A stretch of 5,306 nucleotides of DNA, taken from positions 1 through 5,306 of the forward strand of contig CALGVF010000112.1 of NCBI GenBank assembly GCA_937920115.1, in the 5' to 3' direction. A program made the translations under genes and the position numbers. The stretch comes from an uncultured Clostridia bacterium. GTDB lineage: Bacteria > Bacillota > Clostridia > Christensenellales > Borkfalkiaceae. Below the pieces are notes generated by a model, which ran no database searches, was not told where the DNA came from, and saw only the letters and a list, made by a program, of their open reading frames with translations. The first letter of the stretch is position 1. Each line of letters starts with the position of its first letter. Of the stretch, positions 1 through 5,306 are shown in pieces.

Positions 1-92
1 CGGTTCGTCTTGACGACGTCTTAACTTCGAGTACCGACGGCGACGTCGGAGTCAAGTGGGGCTGGAACGTAGGCGACGATTGGGGGGAATAA
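1..92 (+). CDS. C-terminal tail of an upstream gene (partial, unidentified)
   Basis: An open frame enters from the left edge. Its codons start at position 3 and it ends with TAA at 90-92, giving 29 residues that finish ...GWNVGDDWGE. The other two forward frames meet stops almost at once (TGA at 11-13, TAA at 22-24), so this is the only forward frame that can cross the region. Its codons (GAC, GGC, GTC, TCG) resemble those of the genes downstream. The stop lies 2 bases before the ATG at 95, and the downstream ribosome binding site sits inside this tail, a spacing typical of an operon. The tail is acidic and rich in Gly and Trp, but too short to assign a family. It could be chance open sequence; the left-hand flank would settle it. 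Confidence 0.55.
   Translation, partial: VRLDDVLTSSTDGDVGVKWGWNVGDDWGE
82..88 (+). promoter_or_regulatory. Ribosome binding site of the secreted repeat protein
   Basis: A GGGGGGA run ends 6 bases before the ATG at 95. It can pair with the CCUCC of 16S rRNA through one G-U wobble. It supports ATG 95 as the start, rather than the in-frame GTG at 56, which would put a charged Arg-rich stretch ahead of the signal peptide and overlap the upstream frame. Confidence 0.6.
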
Positions 93-94
93 AA

Positions 95-2713
95 ATGAGT
101 AAAATATTAACGTTGAAAAAGAAAATAATTCTCATATTATCCGTCTTAGCCGTAGGCTTTTTTATGACTGCGGGCTTCGCATTTATTGCGAGAGCGGACG
201 GTCTTACGGTAACGGGCGAGCAGTTTAAAATGAAAGGAGCGTCTGTCCGTTACGTGGACGATACCCACGGTCCGGGCGTGAAATTTCACGTTCTGTTAAA
301 CAAAGACGTTTTCGACGGGTTGTCAGATTCGGCGAAAACGGGCTTGAAACTCTGCCCCGAGAAGTTGCTCGGCGGCGAAACGCTCGCAAGTTCCACGAAC
401 TCGAATATCGTCGATATAAAAACCGAGAAAGGTAATTGGAAAGTAAGCGATACCGACGAAAATATGATGGAACTCACGGTATACGTATACGATATACCTG
501 CGGCAAATTACGGTACGGATATAAAAGTCGCGGGCTACATAACCGACGGCGGGAATACCGTATATACCGAAGCGGTAAACGATACGTATTCTCTCGCTTA
601 CGTTGCAAAAGCGGCGGCGGCTCAGGTTGCAGACGCGGATAAAATATCTCAGTTAGAGGGATATTATAAATTCAAGTTTAAAGCGTACGATTTAAGCGGT
701 TCGCTTGTAGACGGCGAGCAGACCGTAGAATACGGAGCAACTTTGACTCAGCCTACGGCGACGAGTACGCTCACCTGCGGTTGGTTCAACAAAGCGAAGA
801 CTCAGAAATGGGATTTTGCCGCCGACACGGTGCAGGGCAACGTATCTCTTTACGAAACCAAGCACGATTTCAACGACAACGGTGTATGCGAAAATTGCGG
901 AACGAATATAAGAAGTTTGTTTATGGCTCCCGACGGGGCGACCTCGGTTTTGAGCGTCAATGCAAAACTCGGGGTCTATGAAATTTCCTCGACCGCTACA
1001 ACTTATGACGCTTATGCGAAGATTTCGGGAGAGGTTCTCGAAGCATTGAAAGAACTCGGGTATAAAACGCTTACGTTTACGGTTAAAAACCCCGGACAAG
1101 CAGTTGAGGATGATTGGAAAACATTTAAGATGGCTGCGGAGAATAAAAATAATCTGTGGAAATCCGAGACGGCAATAGCATTTATTTCGGCAACTCAAAT
1201 TTTTGACGGCGGAAAGAAGTATACGTTTACGTTCGACGTTGAAACTTACGCAGGAAAAGACGTTTATATTTACGTGGATAAATGTAAAAACTACCCCACG
1301 GTGGTAGAGATTGCCGAGTTTTACGATTATGAATCGCCCGAAGCAATACTTGCCGCTTCCGACAATTCTACGATCGAATATATCGACGGCAAAGGTTGGC
1401 ACGTATACGCGTCGGACACGAGTCAAGGCGGTTATTATGCGAATATGTCGGGCGACGTCCTTAAACACTATATAGACAAAGGAAATGTTACGCTTAAAGT
1501 ATCGTTTGTAAACACGTTCGGACTCGACGGCATATCGACTGCGGGGAATTCCGTTAACTGTAACGTACAGTTCCTGCCGAAATCGACGAACGGTTCTGAA
1601 ACGTGGGGATACCTGTCTAAATTTATAAGCCAACTCCATCAAGCGGAAGACGGCTCTTATTTCGCAACGATAGACCTTACGGATTCTACTTATGATTTCT
1701 CGAAAGGAATGAGAATTTATATGGTGATGAACGACGTGGGAGGAGCCTCTGTCGGTCATACCTATATAAGTAAAATCGAATTCTTGAATTATATGCATAA
1801 GAGTTTGTGGCTGTCGGCTTCGTCAACGGACAATGCGAACATTATTTACGTAGAGGGCAAGGGTTGGAAAATCGAAAGAAAAGACAAAACAAAAGAGTGG
1901 TATTGTCGAATTCCTGCCAAATTTATGAGCGGCAACGACACAATGAAGATTACCTACGTTAATCAATTCGACGGCGTTGCAAACGCAAATACAGGAAACT
2001 TTGTAGACACTAAATCGAGAATTATTCCGTGGTTTACGAATAGTACGAGCGAAGATTGGGAGTATCAAACCGAGTATATCAGCGGACTTCCCGAGAATCC
2101 TGACGGAGGTTATATTTCGACGGTAGATTTGGCGGATGGTAAACATGATTTTACAAAAGATACGAGAATTTATTTTGAAAACGTTGGTGTTTCGGTTTCC
2201 TGCGGTTATATAAGCGATATAGAGTTTATAAATCACGGGGATAAGAGTCAATGGATATCCGCTTCGGGAAACAACTCAATCGTAACTTATATAGACGGTA
2301 AAGGTTGGGAAATCAAGAGTACAGACGGCAACAATTGGTATTGCGTGATTTCGGGCGAAATATTGCAATATTATATCGGAAAAGGCTATACCGAAATGGC
2401 TATTACCTATGTAAATCAGTTTGACGGCGTAGCAAATACCGACGAGGGTAATTTTGTCAATACTTATTCAAGAATATTACCATATAAAGTCGGTGGCGAA
2501 GAAGATTGGACTTATAAAAATCTTCATTTGCAGTATGTCAGCGGTCTTCCGGAAAATCCGAGCGGGTATTATACCTTGACCGTAGATTTGACGGGTAGCG
2601 ATTACGATTTTACGAGAGACACAAAAATTTATTTTGAAAATCACGACGTAAATAATAAAGCCGTCACAAGCGGATATATAAGCGATATAGAATTTTTACT
2701 CCCAAACGCATGA
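95..2713 (+). CDS. Secreted multidomain protein with four tandem beta-rich (probable carbohydrate-binding) modules
   Basis: This encodes 872 residues from ATG 95. Residues 1-34 form a Sec signal peptide: basic LKKK, a hydrophobic core (about 11-32), and a likely cut after Ala-Arg-Ala34. Residues of about 40-185 form a domain with the motif KGASVRYVDD...GPGVKFHV, of a kind common in clostridial surface proteins. Residues of about 190-255 resemble an InlB/Flg_new-type B-repeat (VEYGATLTQP, GWF, VSLYE). A short hinge, KHDFNDNGVCENCG, starts at residue 256. Four related modules follow from residues of about 273, 419, 571 and 719. They share SGE[VI]L-like, YVNQFDG, DL..YDF and YISDIEF motifs and look like beta-sandwich binding domains. 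No LPXTG sequence or membrane anchor is visible at the C-terminus. No catalytic domain lies in this frame; the barrel is encoded by the next gene, which overlaps by 4 bases in the -1 frame. The protein may be the N-terminal part of a split or frameshift-expressed enzyme. The binding role is inferred. Confidence 0.88.
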   Translation: MSKILTLKKKIILILSVLAVGFFMTAGFAFIARADGLTVTGEQFKMKGASVRYVDDTHGPGVKFHVLLNKDVFDGLSDSAKTGLKLCPEKLLGGETLASSTNSNIVDIKTEKGNWKVSDTDENMMELTVYVYDIPAANYGTDIKVAGYITDGGNTVYTEAVNDTYSLAYVAKAAAAQVADADKISQLEGYYKFKFKAYDLSGSLVDGEQTVEYGATLTQPTATSTLTCGWFNKAKTQKWDFAADTVQGNVSLYETKHDFNDNGVCENCGTNIRSLFMAPDGATSVLSVNAKLGVYEISSTATTYDAYAKISGEVLEALKELGYKTLTFTVKNPGQAVEDDWKTFKMAAENKNNLWKSETAIAFISATQIFDGGKKYTFTFDVETYAGKDVYIYVDKCKNYPTVVEIAEFYDYESPEAILAASDNSTIEYIDGKGWHVYASDTSQGGYYANMSGDVLKHYIDKGNVTLKVSFVNTFGLDGISTAGNSVNCNVQFLPKSTNGSETWGYLSKFISQLHQAEDGSYFATIDLTDSTYDFSKGMRIYMVMNDVGGASVGHTYISKIEFLNYMHKSLWLSASSTDNANIIYVEGKGWKIERKDKTKEWYCRIPAKFMSGNDTMKITYVNQFDGVANANTGNFVDTKSRIIPWFTNSTSEDWEYQTEYISGLPENPDGGYISTVDLADGKHDFTKDTRIYFENVGVSVSCGYISDIEFINHGDKSQWISASGNNSIVTYIDGKGWEIKSTDGNNWYCVISGEILQYYIGKGYTEMAITYVNQFDGVANTDEGNFVNTYSRILPYKVGGEEDWTYKNLHLQYVSGLPENPSGYYTLTVDLTGSDYDFTRDTKIYFENHDVNNKAVTSGYISDIEFLLPNA
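911..1342 (+). repeat. Beta module 1, divergent copy shared with the third gene
   Basis: Residues of about 273-416 of the first protein run from RSLFM to EIAEFYDYES. The segment ISGEVLEALKELGY and the segment VETYAGKDVYIYVDKC recur nearly unchanged in the lipoprotein gene (ISGEVLSELKVLGY, LETYAGRDLYIFVDKC). Across one 24-residue stretch around the first motif I count 19 identities. Module 1 is less like modules 2-4 than like the copy in the other gene, suggesting that its lineage predates the local tandem expansion. Confidence 0.75.
1349..2710 (+). repeat. Three tandem beta modules (2-4) of about 150 residues
   Basis: Modules begin near 1349, 1805 and 2249, at LAASDNSTIEYIDGKGW, LWLSAS...YVEGKGW and QWISAS...YIDGKGW. 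Each continues through an SG[DE][VI]L-like helix or turn, a V[FY]VN strand, a long middle loop, a DL..YDF..(D)..IY strand pair, and ends at YIS[KD]IEF. Modules 3 and 4 are closest: the stretch from TYVNQFDGVAN to SRI[IL]P is identical at 20 of 27 residues. The all-beta pattern and Trp/Tyr-rich surface (GW, WYC) suit carbohydrate binding, but no known CBM family was recognised. Confidence 0.8.
2701..2707 (+). other. Candidate -1 slippery heptamer CCCAAAC at the gene junction
   Basis: In the frame of the first gene the codons read CTC CCA AAC GCA TGA, so the heptamer parses as C CCA AAC, the X XXY YYZ form used for -1 ribosomal frameshifting. A slip would give CCC AAA, then CGC ATG ACG, which is the frame of the barrel gene. 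The stop TGA lies one codon beyond. Five bases downstream is a small hairpin (ACGC 2713-2716 with GCGT 2722-2725, 5-base loop); a second weak one lies at 2728-2750. No Shine-Dalgarno-like stimulator is visible upstream. CCCAAAC is not one of the strongest bacterial slip sites, so the call is tentative. Confidence 0.3.
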
Positions 2714-4245
2714 CGCTGACTGCGTATTACGGACCCGCGGTAGGGGCGTATATGGAAAACGGAACGCTCGTAAGTAACGTTACGGGCGGAGCCGTTTACA
2801 ATATGGCTACCGTAGAGGACGTAAAGTCGTACTTTGACGCAGGTTTTTCCTTCGTCTTAGGTGACGACGCCGATTATATGACTTACAGGTCAATCGGACG
2901 CGCAGTCGGCGACGGTTATGAAGAAAAAGATTCGGACGGACATTATCTCAATACGGACGGAATAAAACTCCTCGAACTCGTACAGGCGTATTGCGACGAG
3001 TACAACGTGCCTTACGCCAAAGCGAAAGTTCTGATTAAATCGCTGTATCTCGACGGAGCCATGAAAGGCGAATCGACTCATACGGACGGTCAGATAAAGG
3101 CGAATATCAGTCTTATGTACGAGCATCTGAAAACGTTTCCGTGCTTCGGCGGGTTTATCGTTTGCGACGAACCTCGCGGATATATGGCGGACACTTACAA
3201 TTATTGGTATCAATACCTTGTGAACGACCTCGGCGTTTACGACGACGGGTATATTCTGTACGGAGCCCTTCTCGGCATGCACGCCGCAGAGGTTAACGTT
3301 GCGGGTTCGTCGGACGACGATACGGGGTATAGTAAAGAACTCGGTCTTACGGCAGAGCAGTACGAGACTTATCTCCAAAAGTACATAGACGGGCTTGTCG
3401 GTAGCGGGAAAGACACTCTTTGCTTCGATTATTACCCGTTTAAAGAAACGATTACAAGCCATATAACAGGCGTTACTACAAAAACTTCTATGCTCGGTCA
3501 ATATTTTCAGAATCTGGAAATATTCGCGAGACTTTCCGAGGCGAACGGTTATAAACGCAGCGTATGCGTGCAGTCCGTTTCGTTCTACAACAAGACTCTG
3601 TACGACGAAGTCGCAAAAAACAATCTTGCGAGTTACGGAAAGTCTTATGAGTATCACGGGAAAGTAACGCAGTCGATGATGACCTATCAGTTGTACTGCG
3701 CTCTCGCTTACGGGTACGATCAGGCGGCGTATTTCACGTATATGCAGCCGTTTAATCAGACCGATTCGGAATGGTTCGTCGAGTCTGCCTACGAATGGCA
3801 ATTACAGTCGGACGGAAGTTATAAGTCGGTCGCCACCGATACTTATACGGCAATAAAGAACGCAAACGCCGAAATTCTCGCTCTCTCGGCTAAAATGTCG
3901 GGATATAAATGGCTCGGAACTGCGTATTCCGCAGGGACGACCGCGACGGGTAGCGTTTTCGGCGGCACTACTTCTTATGCGAGCGAAGTATTGTCGGCTG
4001 TATCGTCCGATTACGACGCAATCGTCGGTTGTTTGAAAAACGGCGACGGAAAGAACGGCTTTGTGGTCGTAAACGCCGACGACCCGAGACTTAACAGAGC
4101 GACTTCGGTTACTCTCTCTTTCGGAAGCGGATATTCTTCCGTGAGTTACTATGAAAACGGAGTTAAAAAGACGGCTCAACTTACGGACGGAAAGATTACG
4201 TTGAGCGTTGAAGCGGGCAAGGGTTTGTTCGTAATTCCCGTTTAA
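2710..4245 (+). CDS. Glycoside-hydrolase-like (beta/alpha)8-barrel protein without its own signal peptide
   Basis: This is 511 residues from ATG 2710, overlapping the preceding stop as ATGA. The barrel starts almost at once: NMATVEDVKSYFDAGFSFVL resembles the first strand-helix of TIM-barrel hydrolases. Later strands include AKVLIKSLYLDG, FGGFIVCDEPRGY (Asp153-Glu154, a candidate acid/base pair), DTLCFDYYPF (Asp240) and the late ALAYGYDQAAYFTYMQPF, recalling 'slaYGAkgi.yFtY' strands of GH-A-like enzymes. Residues of about 435-511 (GFVVVN, VSYYENGVKK, a final GLFVIPV) form a C-terminal beta domain. I cannot assign a CAZy family and do not see a definite nucleophile, so enzyme activity is inferred. 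It starts with MTLTAYYGP, with no signal peptide and no upstream Shine-Dalgarno, odd beside a secreted partner. It may be expressed by translational coupling, by -1 frameshifting, or be the severed half of one gene. Its first 180 bases are about 52% GC, against about 38% in the preceding 180. Confidence 0.82.
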   Translation: MTLTAYYGPAVGAYMENGTLVSNVTGGAVYNMATVEDVKSYFDAGFSFVLGDDADYMTYRSIGRAVGDGYEEKDSDGHYLNTDGIKLLELVQAYCDEYNVPYAKAKVLIKSLYLDGAMKGESTHTDGQIKANISLMYEHLKTFPCFGGFIVCDEPRGYMADTYNYWYQYLVNDLGVYDDGYILYGALLGMHAAEVNVAGSSDDDTGYSKELGLTAEQYETYLQKYIDGLVGSGKDTLCFDYYPFKETITSHITGVTTKTSMLGQYFQNLEIFARLSEANGYKRSVCVQSVSFYNKTLYDEVAKNNLASYGKSYEYHGKVTQSMMTYQLYCALAYGYDQAAYFTYMQPFNQTDSEWFVESAYEWQLQSDGSYKSVATDTYTAIKNANAEILALSAKMSGYKWLGTAYSAGTTATGSVFGGTTSYASEVLSAVSSDYDAIVGCLKNGDGKNGFVVVNADDPRLNRATSVTLSFGSGYSSVSYYENGVKKTAQLTDGKITLSVEAGKGLFVIPV

Positions 4246-4253
4246 AATACAGA

Positions 4254-4281
4254 AATATTTAGCCATAAGGCAAAAAATATT
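4254..4281 (+). other. Possible mRNA hairpin between barrel gene and lipoprotein gene
   Basis: AATATTT (4254-4260) can pair with AAATATT (4275-4281). Inside it, GCC (4262-4264) can pair with GGC (4269-4271) around an ATAA loop, leaving a lopsided internal loop (A against AAA). The stem ends directly at the Shine-Dalgarno site. There is no T-run after it, so it is not a standard intrinsic terminator. It could affect mRNA processing or initiation, or be chance in an AT-rich gap. I see no convincing promoter in 4246-4294. Confidence 0.3.
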
Positions 4282-4287
4282 AAGGAG
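4282..4287 (+). promoter_or_regulatory. Shine-Dalgarno site AAGGAG of the lipoprotein gene
   Basis: AAGGAG is a near-perfect match to the anti-Shine-Dalgarno and ends 7 bases before ATG 4295. It fixes the start of the third gene and is the strongest ribosome binding site in the window. Confidence 0.88.
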
Positions 4288-4294
4288 AAAAAAG

Positions 4295-5306
4295 ATGAAA
4301 CTGCAAAAAATTTTACTACTTATAATTGCTATCGCCCTCTTGGCGTTTTTCGCTATTTCGTGCGATTTCAGCGATTCGACAGACTCTGCGGGGTCGGGCA
4401 ACTTAAGCAGCGTAAGCGAATCGGTAAGCGATAGTAACGGCGGTTCGACCGAGTCGGGAACTACGCCCGCCGCGTGCGAACACGAATTTGCCGACGACTT
4501 CACCTGTCACGACAGAACGTGTTTGCTTTGCAACGAAGTCGTTAAAGCGACCACGGCTCATACTTTCGCCGACGAGTATACCTGTCACGACAGGACGTGT
4601 TCGGTTTGTAGCGAAGTCGTTAAAGCGACGACCGACCATACTTTTGTCGACGATTATACCTGCCACGACAGAGAATGTACCGTTTGCGAAGAAGTCGTAG
4701 AGGCTACGACCGAGCATACTTACGGAGACTGGACGGTTGTTTCGGCGGCTACGTGCCTTGTAAACGGCGAAGACAAGAGAGTCTGCGGCTGCGGGGCGGA
4801 AGAGACGAGAACGACCGTCGGAAAGCACGATTTCAACGATAGCGGAGTTTGCTCCGTCTGCTCGGGAACGGTCAAAACGTTGTTTATGAAATCAGTCGAT
4901 TCTGCCAAAATAAAGGTTGATGCGGGAAAAGGCGTATACAGCGTTACGACGACGAAGACGGAAGATCCGAAGGAAAGTTACGACGCAGTTACGGTCATTT
5001 CGGGCGAAGTTCTTAGTGAACTTAAAGTTCTCGGATATACGACTCTTACGTTCAACGTTAAGAATCCTGTTAGCACCATAACCCCCGATACATGGAAACA
5101 GTTTAAAATTGCCGCGGACAAGAGAGAAAATCTCGACGAAGCCCCGATTAAGTCGTTCGGAGCCACGGATATATGGAATGCTGCTGATCATACGGCTAAG
5201 TTTACGATCGATCTCGAAACGTATGCGGGCAGAGACCTTTATATTTTCGTAGACAAATGTAAGACGGTACCGACGGAAATACAGATATCGGAATTCTTTG
5301 ATAAAG
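4295..5306 (+). CDS. Lipoprotein with Cys/His repeats and a shared beta module (3' end outside the window)
   Basis: The frame is open from ATG 4295 to the right edge: 337 codons and no stop. Residues 1-22 are a lipoprotein signal (basic start, hydrophobic LLLIIAIALLAFFAIS) with Cys23 as the likely lipidated residue in AISC, so the product should be tethered outside the membrane. Residues 24-60 are a Ser/Gly/Thr/Glu linker. Residues 63-140 are three 26-residue repeats, H.F..[DE][FY]TCHDR.C..C.EVV. A diverged Cys-bearing segment follows (HTYGDWTVVSAATC...CGCG, 141-176), of a type frequent in clostridial surface proteins. Residue 177 begins KHDFNDSGVCSVCSG, and from about 195 the chain matches beta module 1 of the first gene. 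The partner architecture predicts more beta modules, and perhaps a barrel, beyond the edge; that is inference. Function is unknown beyond a likely surface-anchored glycan-binding or glycan-degrading role. Confidence 0.9.
   Translation, partial: MKLQKILLLIIAIALLAFFAISCDFSDSTDSAGSGNLSSVSESVSDSNGGSTESGTTPAACEHEFADDFTCHDRTCLLCNEVVKATTAHTFADEYTCHDRTCSVCSEVVKATTDHTFVDDYTCHDRECTVCEEVVEATTEHTYGDWTVVSAATCLVNGEDKRVCGCGAEETRTTVGKHDFNDSGVCSVCSGTVKTLFMKSVDSAKIKVDAGKGVYSVTTTKTEDPKESYDAVTVISGEVLSELKVLGYTTLTFNVKNPVSTITPDTWKQFKIAADKRENLDEAPIKSFGATDIWNAADHTAKFTIDLETYAGRDLYIFVDKCKTVPTEIQISEFFDK
4481..4714 (+). repeat. Three tandem 78-base repeats encoding Cys/His knuckles
   Basis: The units lie at 4481-4558, 4559-4636 and 4637-4714, starting at His63, His89 and His115 of the lipoprotein. 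Each has the pattern H.F.D[DE][FY]TCHDR.C..C.EVV[KE]ATT. The Cys/His spacing C-H-x3-C-x2-C, plus the next unit's His, could bind zinc or form disulfides. DNA similarity is high (CACGACAG and GAAGTCGT recur in all three units), consistent with recent tandem duplication. Confidence 0.88.
4823..5306 (+). repeat. Second copy of the hinge plus beta module 1 (paralogous to 860-1342)
   Basis: The segment begins with AAGCACGATTTCAACGA, the same 17 bases as at 860-876 in the first gene. It encodes HDFNDSGVC..C, then LFM, an ISGEVL stretch and LETYAGRDLYIFVDKC, collinear with the first gene up to EFFDK at the window edge. Duplication of a two-part cassette (hinge plus module) between neighbouring genes is the simplest reading. 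Confidence 0.82.

Noticed and set aside
56..94. GTG at 56 as the start of the secreted protein
   Set aside because: It would add 13 Arg-rich residues before the signal peptide and overlap the upstream frame; ATG 95 has a G-rich ribosome binding site at suitable distance.
692..1798. Long minus-strand open frame (368 codons) opposite the secreted protein gene
   Set aside because: Its translation is Arg/Ile/Val-rich with no recognisable domain. It lies wholly antisense to a gene with clear domains and repeats, whose codon bias leaves few stops on the other strand.
2890..3801. Minus-strand open frame (303 codons) opposite the barrel gene
   Set aside because: Wholly antisense to the barrel, with no motif or ribosome binding site found. 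Composition is that of a shadow frame.
4254..4281. Intrinsic terminator after the barrel gene
   Set aside because: The stem is mostly A-T and is followed by AAGGAG, not a T-run.
4488..4700. Plus-strand 70-codon frame with apparent internal repeats (TSPVTTERV, TSIPVTTGRV)
   Set aside because: It is the out-of-frame reading of the Cys/His repeat array; the lipoprotein frame has the start, Shine-Dalgarno and signal peptide.
4481..4714. CRISPR-like direct repeats
   Set aside because: The 78-base periodicity is continuous coding sequence with no unique spacers, and all units translate to the same 26-residue protein repeat.
3802..4828. Minus-strand open frames across the end of the barrel gene and the start of the lipoprotein
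   Set aside because: They cross the stop of one gene, the intergenic gap and the signal sequence of the next. Internal repetition only mirrors the 78-base repeats on the plus strand.

Overview
The window is a tightly packed stretch, coding on the plus strand only, from what looks like an uncultured gut-type Clostridia (Bacillota). This placement is inferred from the AAGGAG ribosome binding site, the Gram-positive style secretion and lipoprotein signals, and the mosaic surface-protein domains with 'HDFNDxGVCxxC' cysteine hinges. No taxonomic marker gene is present.

Layout: positions 1-92 hold the last 29 codons of an upstream reading frame, ending 2 bases before the next gene. Positions 95-2713 encode an 872-residue secreted multidomain protein: signal peptide, 'GASVR' domain, B-repeat-like segment, Cys/His hinge, then four tandem beta-rich modules of about 140-150 residues. 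Positions 2710-4245 encode a 511-residue protein that looks like a glycoside-hydrolase-type (beta/alpha)8 barrel with a C-terminal beta domain. It has no signal peptide of its own. The two genes overlap by ATGA, in frames related by -1. After a 49-base gap containing a possible hairpin and a clear Shine-Dalgarno site, a third gene runs from 4295 off the right edge. It encodes a lipoprotein with three 26-residue Cys/His repeats, followed by the same hinge and beta module found in the first gene.

The genes appear to form one family of secreted or surface-anchored carbohydrate-active proteins. The modules probably bind glycans and the barrel probably hydrolyses or binds one; both roles are inferred from architecture, not proven.

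The main point of interest is the junction at 2701-2713. A heptamer of the canonical -1 slippery form (C CCA AAC) lies in the correct frame directly before the first gene's stop codon. A shift there would fuse the signal peptide and binding modules to the otherwise unexported barrel. A simple one-base deletion (natural mutation or sequencing error) explains the junction equally well or better. The paralogous third gene, once read beyond the window, is a natural test.
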